Shown: piece by piece, positions 10,809 through 21,563 of the stretch
Layout: every line of letters starts with the position of its first letter
Numbering within the stretch: the stretch's first letter is position 1
NCBI GenBank assembly: GCA_916048095.2
Contig: OU696570.1
Span: 5,757,518-5,821,517, forward strand
Direction of reading: 5' to 3'
Origin: Sacculina carcini
Taxonomy: Eukaryota > Arthropoda > Thecostraca > Sacculinidae
Length of the DNA: 64,000 nt
Position numbers and translations under genes: made by a program
The notes under the pieces: generated by a model
The model's database searches: none
Told to the model about the DNA's origin: nothing
What the model saw: only the letters and a program-made list of their open reading frames with translations

Positions 10809-11804
10809 ATGGATGCAGGTAATAGTATACAGCTTGAATTGCCGCAGTTTGATGGATCAGACATAGATACGTGGATTTTAATGTGTGAGAACATAATGTT
10901 TGATGCGGGGGTTTCCGAGCAGGCATGCATGTTTCGCAAAATACTTGCTAAGCTGCCAGCGTCGCATTTCCGAATTGTGAAAGCTTTATGCATGTCAACC
11001 CCTCTGGCAGCCGATTGCTACCAGCAGTTGACCAGCCGCCTGCGTCAGCGCCTCCAGCTCACATCCGCTGAACGACTGGATCGGCTTAACAATTTGCCTG
11101 AGCTTGGATCGCGGAAGCCGTCTGAATTGTTTAGCGATCTTCATCTGCACTACCCCCGTGACATTGACCACGACATCATCGGGGAAACATTTCTGTTTCG
11201 TCTACCCAGAACACTGCAACTCATGTGTCGTGAGTGGCTGAACACCATCTCACTTGCCGACACAGCACTCAAGGCCGACGCGTTTCACCAGCCGGTCGTC
11301 GCGCGTTCACCTCGGCCAGAGGATTGCAGCAGTAAGTGCTCCGCAGCGGTTATTCAGCGCTCTGGCAAACGAGCGTCTGCAGCAGATGCTCTCCAACTGC
11401 CATTTGAACACGAGACACCAGTGCGCCGACAGCGCGACAGATTCGTGAATCGCTGGTGCGCTTCACACCGCAAGTCTGGGCCCTCTGCTCGCAGCTGTTG
11501 CAGCCCATGCACGATTCGATCCGACGCAAAAGCTACGCGGACCGCTCCGCCAGCACTGGTAGCACACGCCAGCTGCAGCGCCGTGTGTAATCTCCTTCAT
11601 GTTACTGATCGTAGTGGTCGTCGGTATCTTGTAGACAGCGGCAGCGAGGTTTCCCTGCTACCAGGCACACGCTTGCACAACACACCGCTGTCTTCACCAG
11701 TCCTACGAGCAGCGAACGGCTCGAGCATTCCCGTGTACCAGAGTGATTTTCGCCTTGAGGTCGACCTGTGTCTTGGTAGAACTCACCCATTCAAATTCTG
11801 GTAG
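10809..11804 (+). CDS. Gypsy II gag with start of protease
   Basis: An open frame of 331 codons that starts 28 bases after the 5' LTR. The N-terminal two-thirds is a helical Gypsy capsid-type region (LPQFDGSDIDTW near the start, then FLFRLPRTL). A Cys/His-rich stretch follows (WCASHRKSGPSARSC near 11454), a variant of the usual zinc knuckle. The C-terminal part is an aspartic protease with D-S-G (YLVDSGSEVSLLPGT near 11625). The rest of the protease continues in other frames (11798 on), so the stop at 11804 is a frameshift product and not a natural end. Gag packages the element RNA into particles; the protease matures the polyprotein. Confidence 0.75.
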   Translation: MDAGNSIQLELPQFDGSDIDTWILMCENIMFDAGVSEQACMFRKILAKLPASHFRIVKALCMSTPLAADCYQQLTSRLRQRLQLTSAERLDRLNNLPELGSRKPSELFSDLHLHYPRDIDHDIIGETFLFRLPRTLQLMCREWLNTISLADTALKADAFHQPVVARSPRPEDCSSKCSAAVIQRSGKRASAADALQLPFEHETPVRRQRDRFVNRWCASHRKSGPSARSCCSPCTIRSDAKATRTAPPALVAHASCSAVCNLLHVTDRSGRRYLVDSGSEVSLLPGTRLHNTPLSSPVLRAANGSSIPVYQSDFRLEVDLCLGRTHPFKFW

Positions 11805-14741
11805 CGGGCGTGCCTTCACCCATTCTCGGAGCCGACTTTCTCCGCGAATACGGTCTGGTACTCGACATGGAAACCGACGTCTGATTGACAGTGTCACGCA
11901 CCTGTCCACTCCCAGCAGCCGCGTGGAAACGCTACCTCATCCCGACGTTGCTCATATCAGCGCGGTAAATCAACCCGACTGCGACGGCATCGGTTTCGAA
12001 GACATTCGCCGTAGCGACCCGTTTCAGAGCCTCTGTGCACCTCCCACTGGATTCCCGGCGATAAACTTGCCGGGGGTAGAGCACCGCATAGTCACCAAGG
12101 GTTCCCCGGTTTACGCGCGCTCCCGACGACTAATGCCTGGCAAGATGGCTGTGGCGCGGCGCGAACTTGACGAACTACTCGCCCGCGGTATTGTTGTTCC
12201 TTCGTCATCACCTTGGGCCAGTCCAATACACCTTGTCGAGAAGGACGAAGACTCGGCGTATCGGATGGTCGGGTGTTACGAGCAATCAAACGCCATAAAT
12301 ACACCGGATCGTTACCCAATCCCACACCTGCAGAGCTTCGCTGATCTGCTCGACGGCGCTAGCATATTCAGCAAGCTCGATCTGGCTCGTGCGTTCGCAC
12401 AGATTCCAGTTGCTGAAGAGGACCAGCAGAAAACTGCTATAATCACGCCATTCGGTTTGTTTCAGTACACCCGGATGCCCTTTGGCTTGTGCAATGCAGC
12501 CCAGACATTTCAGCGTCTGATTGATTCGGTGCTGCGCGGGATGCCTCGCGTTTATGCATACATAGATGACATTCTGGTATATTCACCCGACGCCGAGACA
12601 CACCACCGAGATCTTCAAGAACTTTTCAGGCGGTTAGGCAGCGTCGGTCTCGTCGTGAAACCTGAAAAGTGTGTCTTCGGCTGCGAGAAGGTACGTTTCC
12701 TCGGCTTGGAGGTATCACCTCAGGGTATATGCCCTCTTCCAGATAGAGTGGCCGATTTGTTTGCCATGCCACCACCTCGCGAGGCCACTTAGTGTCGCCG
12801 ATTCATCGGCATGGTGAATTTTTTTCACAGGTTCATCCCTCGTCTCGCATCAGTTTTAACGCCACTACACGCAGCAGTGCATGGCTCACCTCGCTCATTT
12901 CTGTGGGGAGATTCTCAGGAAGCCGCCTTCCAGAAGGCGAAAACAATGCTGGCTACAGCTTCACGCCTGGCGTATCTCAACATGACTCCCCAACGCAGGT
13001 CATCGCTGACGCTTCAGATGTCGCTGTTGGTACTGTCATCCAGCAGTTCCAACACAGCCGGTGGGTTCCACTGGCATATCATTCGCGCTCGTTGACCAAA
13101 GCGGAGCTCAAATGGAGCACCGGCGACAAGGAACTGCTCGCTCTGTTCAGCGTCGTCAAGCGGTTTCGCCACTTGCTAGAAGGCCGGCCTGGTCTTCGCC
13201 TGCTGACGGATCACAAGCCGCTTGTTCATCCTTTTTCCAGTGCAAGTGAGAAGTCAGCGCGTGTACAGCGTCAGCTCGCTTTCATTAGCGAATTCACGAC
13301 TGACATTCAGAATCTGCCTGGGACTAAAAACTCCGCCGCCGATTATTTGAGCCGTTCTCCTCCTACGACAGTTGCAGAAGTGACTCAGACGTACGGCGAA
13401 CATAGCATCGATCTGAGACGTCTGGCTTCAGCCCAGGTGGACGCACCAGATATCGCCGTGATGGTTAAGTGCCCGTCACTTAAGGTCGAGCTTCGCCCAA
13501 TCACCGGAATCGCTTCTGGCCTCCTCGTATCGACCTCTACTGGCGTCGACCGTCCACTGTTACCTGAACCACTTCAGCGAGAGGTCTTTGAGCGATTTCA
13601 CAATCTGCACCGTTCCAGCGCTCGAGCGACTCGTCGACTGATATCGGAACGATTGGTTTTCCAGCGAGTGTCTTCCAAGGTGGCCGAGTGGACCAAGACA
13701 TGCATCAAGTGCCAAATGCGCAAGGTCTCCCGTCACCAGCACACGCGACTGAAGCGCCCGCCATTGCCCAGCAGTAGATTTGAGTCCCTTCACGTTGATA
13801 TTGTCGGGCCATTGCCAGAAGTGAACGGTTACCGGTACCTCTTCACAGTCATAGAACGGTTCACTCGCTATCCCGAAGCAGTGCCTATCTCAGACGCCAC
13901 CGCGCAGTCTTGCGCCGAGTCGCTGTTGGACTGGATCTCGCGGTTTGGTCTCTGCTTGAATATCACGTCCAATCGAGGCCAGCAATTTGTATCGGATCTG
14001 TGGAAAGACGTTTGGTCCCTGCTGGGCGTAAACCTCATTACCACCTGCGCATATATGCCTCAACAAAATGGCATCGTTGAGCGGGTTCATAGACAGCTGA
14101 AAGCGTCCCTTATGGCGTCTCTACGCGATGAGGCGGCCTGGCCGTCGGCGCTACCAGTCGTTCTGATGGGCCTCAGGGCGACCCACAAACGCGACTTTGG
14201 CACCTCACCCGCTGAACTCGTGTTTGGTGAGCCCATGCGCCTCCCAGGTCAGTTTTTTGCTGGAACAGCGTCCATAACCGCCACGGAGATGGCCCGCCTA
14301 CTGACAAGAGCCATGTCACGTCTCCGACCTGTGCCAACTTCATGGCACCGACGGTACAACCGAGACAAGACATTCGTATATCCGTCGCTGTCGTCTGCGA
14401 CAAATGTTTTTGTCCGAGTCGATGCGCACAGACCACCGTTGACACCGCCATATCAAGGGCCGTACGCAGTGGTAAGTCGAGGAGACAAGGCGTATGTCAT
14501 TGACCGCGATGGTCGTCGGGACACAGTGGCGGTTGATCGTCTGAAACCAGCCTTTCTGGAGAACGACGATTCTGTACAATCGCCACCGCCAGAACCAGCA
14601 GCACCTCGTCCAGCTCAGCCGAGTCCGCCGACCGAACAGCCTAGTCCGACCCGCAGTACATCGCCAACGCCGTTGGCTCATGGTCCGCGAGTCTGGTCGC
14701 GCCGGAGCCGACCAGTGAGACTGCCGGTGCGCTTTCGCTAG
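11798..14741 (+). pseudogene. Gypsy II pol: protease end, RT, RNase H, integrase
   Basis: The protease end (PILGADFL) is in one frame to about 11880; RT then continues in another. RT is well kept: LVEKDEDSAYRMV, LDLARAFAQIPV and the catalytic YIDD near 12564. An in-frame TAG at 12790 and a frameshift near 12980 precede RNase H (IADASDVAVG, LLTDHKPLV). Integrase keeps its Cys-x2-Cys (CIKCQ) and the first Asp (HVDIVGPLP near 13792). The second catalytic position reads TSNRGQQF near 13966 where TS-D-RG is usual, an Asp-to-Asn change; the Glu is kept (NGIVERVHRQLK). The C-terminus is Pro-rich. With several frame breaks and the altered residue, I judge it inactive. Confidence 0.88.
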
Positions 14742-14767
14742 TCGGTGCTCCGCACCTGGAGGGGAGC

Positions 14768-14918
14768 TGTTGGCATTGCCTACATTTTCATCTGTGATAT
14801 TTCATTTACATACACAACACTCATCGTGGCGCACTTCATACATTCACACACCGGTTTTAGCAATCTCACTGGCAAATACATCAGTTGTGACTTGTACGTA
14901 TTTCGCAAGGCTCCTACA
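14768..14918 (+). repeat. Gypsy II 3' LTR
   Basis: Begins TGTTGGCATTGCC right after the purine tract and ends CGCAAGGCTCCTACA. The Gypsy I RT resumes immediately afterwards. Confidence 0.9.
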
Positions 14919-15074
14919 TATTAATAAAGGTACATAAAAATCAATGAATTTTAATTATTACGGCATTCCTGCGGTCCTGTTTTTAAATCTACTTCTACTG
15001 GGACGACTAAATCTTCCATTCGAGTCGGTGGCGATCATTCAGTCACTGTTATTCCTCAGCTAGAGGCTAGAGGT

Positions 15075-16534
15075 TTTTAAGTCTCCCTTCCAAACTCCTT
15101 GAGTAAGCAATTCACGAACAACTCTCTCCTGTGATAAATCCTATTCTCGACCAATTCCAGTGCGCTTTCGTCTCACATCATTCTACCGGATCTCTTTTAC
15201 TTTGCCTTGTAAATGACATCTTCCAAACCTTTGCCTCTGGTGATTCAGTCCTCCTCGTCCTACTTGATATTTCCTCCGCCTTCGATCTTGTAAATCACCC
15301 TATATTGCTCAAAGACTTCGCTTCTGCTGGCTTATCCTCTTCTGCTCTCTCTCTCTCATGACCTCATATTTTTCTGGCCGTTCATTTTCTGTGCGGTCCA
15401 GCTGTTCCTCTTCTTCCCCTCTTTTGCTTTCTAATGGTGTGCCTCTGTGCTCTATTCTTGGTTCTCTCTTTTTCAATCTGTATATGTCTTCTATCTGCTC
15501 TATTCTATGTAAATTCCCCATTTCATACCATATCTACGCTGATGATCTGCAACTATACATTCAGCTATCAAAATTATCTTATAATTTGCTCTCTGAGTTA
15601 TCTTGCGACATCACATCCTGGGCATCTTACCGCCAACTCATCATCAACCATTCTAAAACCGAATACATGGTCTTCCATCCTCCAAAAATATCTCCCCCGT
15701 CTCTCTCTGTCTCCCTATCAGCTTGTGTTCGTAATCTTGGGGTCTACTTTGATCCCACTTTGTCATTCGCTAACAATTTCGTGCATATATCGCGATTCCG
15801 CAGGCTCATTCTCAGACAACTCTATCCCATCCGTGCTGACATTGACACTAACTCGGCCATTACTCTCATCCAATCCTTAATTTTCCCTCGTCTAGACTAT
15901 TGTAACTCCTTGTTTCTTCACGCCTCATCTAAATCTCTTAGCTCCCTACAAAGGTTATTGAACCCGTCATGTCGGTTTGTCTTCGGTCTTCCTCCGCGCA
16001 CGCCAACTTCTCCCTACTTACATAAACTTGGCTGGCTTCCTGTTCAGGCTCGGATTAACTATAAACTGTGCTGTCTAATCTTTAAAATTATCCGCTCACC
16101 CTCCTCTCCTTCTTACCTCCGCTCTCTACTATCTGATCCTCAACACTCAGGTCGTTGTCTTCACTCTCTTCACCGTCCTCGAGCAGTTTTGGAGTCGCCT
16201 TGATTGGCGAAATATATCTACTTGTTTGTTCCTCGTCTGTATAACTCCTTGCCTTATCGTATCGGGTCATCAGCTTCACTTCGATCCTTCTACTCTGTAT
16301 TCTGCTCTTCCTGCACATATTCATGAGTCTACCTCTCCCTGTTGAATGGTTTCGTGTTTTTCTTCTGTATATACGCCTGTTCAATTTTGTCTGTCATTCT
16401 CTTAGCTATTCTGACATTTGTTCCACTTATTATATAAGCATACATACTATATTATTTTTACCTCATCCTGTCATCGCACCATTGTATATTTGGCGCTATA
16501 TTAAATACATGCTGTTATTGTTGTTGTTGTTGTT
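15075..16534 (+). mobile_element. L2/CR1-like LINE, 5' truncated, inserted in Gypsy I RT
   Basis: Flanked by GAGGT on both sides (15070-15074 and 16535-16539), a short target duplication. It carries RT with LLVLLDISSAFDLVNH near 15255, then a frameshift near 15358, YADDLQLYIQLS near 15534, VRNLGVYFDPTLSF near 15727, FPRLDYCNSLF near 15884 and the GWLPVQARINYKLC block near 16030. It ends in a 3' tail TATATTTGGCGCTATATTAA then ACATGCTG and (TTG)n. This tail recurs in the SINE at about 35040 and in the fragment at 57180. RT is inactive here because of the frameshift and a stop at 16201. Confidence 0.88.
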
Positions 16535-16539
16535 GAGGT

Positions 16540-17590
16540 ACACATACACCCGATTCCTCGCCATAACAAACTACTACATAGGCTTCGCGGTGGATACGGC
16601 TTTACTACAGTGGATTTAGCTGATGAATGTAATAAAATCCAGCTTGTTCCGGAAAGTCAAAAGCGATTGGCATTGTGTACTCATCGAAAGGTTATTCTCC
16701 AAGTGCGATTACCATTTGATAATTAATCAACTTTCTTCTTGTAATTTACCGGGTGTAGAGGTATTTTTAATGATATTATTGTCAGTGGTAAGGATTCAGC
16801 AGACCACTTGAAAAATCTGCGAAATGTTCTCAAATGTCCCAATGAAAATGGTCTGCGCTGTCAATCTGACAAATGTAGTTCTGCAGAATATAGTGTGGAG
16901 TATTTGGGTGACAACCTGTCTAGACACGGGCTGAAGAAGGATTTAAAGCTGATCACGTTATCGAGATGCCAGCTCCTACTGATTTCGCTGGTCTCAAGTC
17001 GTTCCTAGTATCTGTACAATTTCACAGTAAGTTCTTACCGATCCTGTCGACTGTTTTGAATACCTTGTATCAATTTACAAAGAAAAACTCTAAATGGAAA
17101 TGGGAAAATTTAGAACAAAATGCGTTCCCGGAGCTGAAGAACCTTCTGTCTACCGATAATCTGCTAGTACACTTGGATCCGTCTATTCCTATAAGGATTG
17201 CATGCGATGCTTCTGGCGTGGGTATTGGATCTGATCTCTTCCAACGATACACAGATGACTCGTAGAGGTCAATATCCAATGCTTCTAAAACATAAACTTC
17301 GACACAAATATATTACAGTCAAATTCACAAAGAAGCGTTGTCAATCATTTTCGCACTCGACCAATTAAATTAGTACTTGTATGGACATTATATTCTCGTG
17401 ACAGATCACAAGCCGTTACTTGCATTGTTTGGAACAACGAATTCAACGCTGGCTCTTGCTGCCTCTGGCTAGAGGGTATTTGCAATTGGGTCAGCACGAT
17501 TACACCACTGAATATCAGAAAACTACAGAGCACGGAAATGCGGATGCGTTTAGTCATATTTCTGCTGGTTGCGACTCTGATTTTTGATGA
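16540..17590 (+). pseudogene. Gypsy I RT and RNase H
   Basis: RT resumes after the LINE: TTVDLADECNKIQLV near 16602, RLPFD near 16715, NDIIVSGKDSADHL near 16770 (the Y-x-D-D box is degenerate), then VEYLGD near 16900. RNase H follows: RIACDASGVGIGSDLF near 17195 and VTDHKPLL near 17398. The frame shifts several times and stops are frequent. It belongs with 14919-15074, where the RT opening (PVFKSTSTGTTK, then VGGDHSVTVIPQLE) is readable. Confidence 0.8.
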
Positions 17591-17639
17591 GTAAGATAAT
17601 GCTCCAGATTTGGCCACTGTATATTCAATGAAAATCATC

Positions 17640-18957
17640 AGCAATCACATTGACCCGACTAATGCTGCATCGTTACGAAAAGACTATGCTAAATATTTGG
17701 TGATATCCGCTGTCATGCGTTACTGTCGGGAACGATGACCTCCAACAAATAAGTGTGAAGATGAATCCACAAAGTCGTTCCGCAGTTTGTCTACTTCATT
17801 ATTCTACACCAACGGGTGCGTGCTCTACGGTGCTTGTGTGGTTATCCAAATTGTACTTCGTGTTCAAACACTACAGCTACTGCACCCTGGTCATCTAGTC
17901 ATGCAAAAGGTTAAACATTTGGCGCGTACTTCTGTTTACTGACCCAATATCGACGTAGAGATTGAAAACGCATTCCGGAATTGCTCTTCATGTGCTAAGC
18001 ATCAGAATATATCATCAAAGGCACCTGTATATACATAGATGATGGCCGAAAAAGCATAAAACCGTCTTCATTTGGACCATGCAGTAAACTTCATTGGACA
18101 AAACTGGCTGGTTGGCATTGATGCGTATACAAAATATACAGGTGTTCATCCTACATCAACGATTACATAAATGTACACGATGGAATTGAAGGAGGAAGAC
18201 TTTTCTCATTTCAGCTTGTATCACACATTAATGACAGATAATGCTAGTTGATTCTTTTCTGCTGTGTTCAAGGCTTGGTGCAAATAAAATGGAATCTTTC
18301 ACCTTACTGGCGCACCTTACCATCCGACAACGAGCGGTAGTGCAGAAAGATTCACGCAAACCTTCAAGCAAGAATTGCGCAAGTCGAGGTCGTCTCTAAA
18401 AAATGCATTACTGCAGTTTTTGAGACAATATCGGCAAACTCCTACGTCCAGTGGATTCTCACCAAGGGAAATACTGAACAGGCGTCAAATAAGAACGCCG
18501 GTCGGAACATTGCTACCTTCTCCTACCCAAATTATCCGGAGCAAACAACACCATGCTGATAACAGAAGACCAGAGAAGGAAACTGTGTCTTCTGTGACTC
18601 GAGAGTGCTGAGTCGGACATGCGTGTTATGCCTTGTACTATGGCCCGCATCGTGATGGTGATCCGCGTTGGGTGCCTGCTGTGGTGACTAAGAGATTTGC
18701 AAGTCGGGGCTCAAATATGAAGGTGATATTTAGAGATCCTATGTGGAGGCGGCATATTGATCAGCTACAGCGGAGTCAATCTTCAGAAGAGGACCAGGAT
18801 ACGGAAGACTGGCCAAATTATGTCGAGAAGCGTACACAACGTAAGGTGGTGGTCAAGCCCCTTCGATCTCGAACCATTTCAATATGGCCTCGTTACGGAC
18901 CTAACAATCTGATGCGCTCGTCGCGTATTCGCATACCTCGCCGTCTATTCGAGCCTT
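17640..18957 (+). pseudogene. Gypsy I integrase and C-terminal tail
   Basis: Readable fragments: LLHPGHLVMQKVKHLAR near 17878, NCSSCAKHQN near 17980 (zinc-binding Cys pair), HLDHAVNFIGQNWLVGIDAYTK near 18070 (first catalytic Asp region), TDNAS near 18235 and GSAERFTQTFKQEL near 18332 (catalytic Glu). Longer open stretches cover 18375-18611 (LNRRQIRTPVGTLLPSP) and 18633-18959 (YYGPHRDGDPRWVPAVV, then WRRHIDQLQ). These last two segments align with the C-terminal part of the deleted element at 25195-27174 and fix where that deletion ends. Confidence 0.8.
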
Positions 18958-19010
18958 GAGCTTTGTACTTTCATGCTTACTGTGTGTTTTCATGCTTATC
19001 GGGGAGCTCT

Positions 19011-19110
19011 TGCGTATTGATACATTTAGAATCTTGTTTCTCATATTTCACAATCCTTGGCATATGTGACTGGCAGCTTTGGATGTGTGTTTGTGTGTGT
19101 ATGTATGTGT
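19011..19110 (+). repeat. Gypsy I 3' LTR, truncated
   Basis: TGCGTATTGATACATT after a purine tract GGGGAGC matches the 5' LTR at 5895. It runs into a GT repeat and is replaced near 19117 by the dispersed repeat. Confidence 0.7.
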
Positions 19111-19116
19111 GTGTGT

Positions 19117-19945
19117 ATGTGTGTGTGTGAAAAAATCATCCCAAGTGAAATTCGTCAATTGATGGCTCTATAGTCTTCTAGGTAGTTTTGTTTCTATAGA
19201 AAAAAACTAGTAATACTAGACAACGAATATTTCATCAACATAAATAGTTTAGCAAAAAATATAAGTCAGGAAAATACAAGTATTTATTGTTTATTGAATC
19301 ATATTTATTGTTGTTGTTGTTTATTGAATCATATTTATTGTTGTTGCTGTTTATTGAATCATATTTATTGTTGTTGTTGTTTATTGAATCATATTTGTTG
19401 GTGTTATTGTTTATTGAATCATAATTATTTGTGTTGTTGTTACTTATTGAATCATATTTATATTTGTTGTTAGATGTTTCTTATTGAATCATATGTATTG
19501 TTCTTGAATGTTATTTATTACATATTTATTAATATTTATTCTTATTTATTGATGGCTGTTATTTACTAAATCCCATATTCATTGTTGATTGTTATTATTT
19601 ATTGAGAAACGTGGGCGGAGTGACATTATGGATTGTTATCGGATGATGGTTTATAATTTATTGTTATTTATTTATTATTTGCTTTCCAACTCTCTTTCTA
19701 GACTTTTTTCTATTCGAACTATCTTTCTCTCTGAATCTTTTGGGCGCTTCCGGTACATGGGACCACCTTAGGGTGGTAATAGTGCTTGCACTCTTCCCAT
19801 GCTACTGGATTTGCCTGTAATTAATAATAATAATAATAATAATAATAAAAGTATGCAACTATAACCATTTCACAGTTATTTGAGACTGAAATATTGATGG
19901 CCGTTAATTAACGGATCCGGTCCTTCTAGTGTTAATTACAGGCAG
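19117..19945 (+). repeat. Dispersed repeat, copy 2
   Basis: Near-identical to 1424-2245 over its full length, including the TTATTGAATCATATTTATTG VNTR (19290-19500), the GGCGCTTCCGGTACATGG block, (AAT)n and the TTAA right end (GGTCCTTCTAGTGTTAATTAC at 19919). The two copies are 17.7 kb apart in the same orientation, one upstream of gene A's first visible exon and one inside its large intron. Confidence 0.85.
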
Positions 19946-20720
19946 ATTCAATAGCAAGGGAAAAGTGCAAGGACTATTACCATAATGCGGTATTTTCTTG
20001 TACCGGAAGCGCCCAACAATTTAAAGAGAACCAGAAATCAAAAAGAAAGAATTCTAGAAAGGAAGTAGAGCTTGCAAGTGAAATAATTAATAGATAACAA
20101 TATATGGTACGCCATCATTCGATAACACTTCATAATGTCGCTTCGTCCACACTACTCAATACGTAACAACAATCAACAATAAATATGTGATTCAATAAAC
20201 GAAAACCATCTATAAACATGAATAAAAAACAATAAATAGTAATCAATGAGTAATAAATAGTAATCAATGAGTAATAAATAGTAATCAATGAGTAATAAAT
20301 AGTAATCAATGAGTAATAAATAGTAATCAATGAGTAATAAATAGTAATCAATGAGTAATAAACAGTAATCAATGAGTAATAAATAGTAATCAATGAGTAA
20401 TAAATAGTAATCAATGAGTAAGAATTATTAATCAATGAGTAATAAATATCAGTCAAAACTAATAAATGTTATTCAATGAAAAACAACCAACGATAAATAT
20501 AAGTATGATTAAATAAGTAACAATAACACAAATAAATATGATTAAATAAACAACCAACAATGAGTATAAGTAGGATTGAATAATAACAGCCAACACTAAA
20601 TACTAATAAATATAGAGTAAATTTACAATAAATATATATAAATTGAAAATGATTAATAATAAATACGAATAAATAACAATAAATATAAATGTATAATTAA
20701 ATTAATATCACTCAACAGAC
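19946..20720 (-). repeat. Inverted diverged copy of the same repeat, with a 21-bp VNTR
   Basis: The reverse complement of 19960-20150 aligns with the 3' half of copies 1 and 2 (GGCGCTTCCGGTAC, GTTATCGRATGATGG). It therefore forms a tail-to-tail pair with 19117-19945. At 20226-20460 its core is a VNTR of about 21 bp, unit AATAAATAGTAATCAATGAGT, roughly eleven units, unlike the core of the other copies. The minus-strand poly-Tyr/Ser/Ile open frame here comes from this repeat. Confidence 0.75.
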
Positions 20721-21190
20721 AATTTTGCTCTTTCAGTAGCATTTCATTGACTTTGGCGTTGAATTTGTTCAAATTGTTCCAGGAGAAAGCCTCCATTATT
20801 CTTCAACGCGTTCCAAGTACACACAGCGGCCGGATAAAAGCAGCGTTGGAATTGTTTTGTACGTCAACGAATTGGAGCCAAAAACTGGGAATGATGTTTG
20901 AATGTAAACCGTGTGCTTCTCGTTGCCACGAAATCATCAGGAATTGACTTGCTCATCGAGTTATGGTTGTTGTGCTTGAACTTGCACAGAATGCACACGC
21001 TGCTGACCTTTCGACGATTGCAAAGACCACCAAAAACCAAGTCGCTACATAGGAGCTTGCGAGTTCTAACACCTCTGTTTATGAGATTGAGGTGACAATC
21101 CGCAGCAGAAGACCTCTCAGGGGCGCAGTACCCAGGATTAGCAAAATCAATCAGCGAAAACAACTTTGGAAGATCGTGGCGCAACCGAAC
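20720..21190 (-). pseudogene. C-terminal remnant of a LINE ORF2
   Basis: On the minus strand: GLCNRRKVSSVCILCKFKHN, then TRFTFKHHSQFLAPIR, then after a stop TKQFQRCFYPAAVCTWNAL. This is the usual end of jockey/CR1-type ORF2 proteins, with Arg-Arg-x-Val, F/K-x-HS, then an F-x-x-S/A-x-x-x-WN-x-L ending. It is a short, 5'-truncated remnant. The clade cannot be fixed. Confidence 0.6.
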
Positions 21191-21563
21191 ATCCGATATG
21201 CCTTTCTTATAATCCCAGTTTCTGCGATGACTTTAAGGCTGTCACCTACATTGGCTCTTTTTATATGATTGTTCCCAAACATATTCAACATTATATGTTT
21301 TGGAATAATTTAGACTACGCTAAATCTAATGGTGGCAGAATTAGTAAAATCTAAAGAAATGTACGGGTCGTAGATATAAATTGAATAACACAAGTTTACC
21401 GGAAAGTGAAAATATTGTTCCATGTTTGTCTTAATTGGCAAGGGTAGACAGTGTTTATTGCAATTTGACAAAGACCGTCCAATCGACAAGCTTAATTTCT
21501 TTGTGAGGGTATAGCCGCTGATATAATTTGATTCATTTTAAGAAATATTACAACGATCTAGAC

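Larger units (their letters stand above)
10630..14918 (+). mobile_element. Gypsy II: Ty3/Gypsy element, nearly full length
   Basis: Two 151-bp LTRs (10630-10780 and 14768-14918) differ at about six positions. A primer-binding-like TGGTGACCCCGATTCTGG starts at 10782 and a purine tract (GGAGGGGAGC) ends at 14767. The internal order gag-PR-RT-RNase H-integrase is the Ty3/Gypsy order. It is clearly richer in G+C than its surroundings, including Gypsy I, which it splits between the pre-RT and RT segments. The flanks TGTT (left) and TATT (right) may be a worn 4-bp TSD. Frame breaks and a changed integrase residue make it inactive. Confidence 0.92.
5895..19110 (+). mobile_element. Gypsy I: old Ty3/Gypsy retrotransposon, heavily interrupted
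   Basis: LTR pieces match at 5895-6017 and 19011-19090 (TGCG-ATTGATA start, shared TTTCACAATCCTTG). The body runs gag (about 8880-9780), protease (10003-10310), start of RT (10420-10629 and 14919-15074), RT/RNase H (16540-17590), integrase (17640-18600) and a post-integrase tail (18600-18957). It is split by a hAT-type element, a MITE, Gypsy II and an L2-like LINE; reading across each join restores the expected domain order. It carries many stops and frameshifts. The 3' LTR is cut short by the dispersed repeat starting near 19117. It is related to the young element at 24808-27694. Confidence 0.85.

Noticed and set aside
20130-20456. Minus-strand Tyr-Ser-Leu-Ile repeat protein
   Set aside because: A translation of the 21-bp VNTR. 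The repeat array could suggest CRISPR, but there are no unique spacers and this is animal DNA.
20747-21095. Plus-strand open frames over the LINE remnant
   Set aside because: Antisense to a recognisable LINE ORF2 end on the minus strand.
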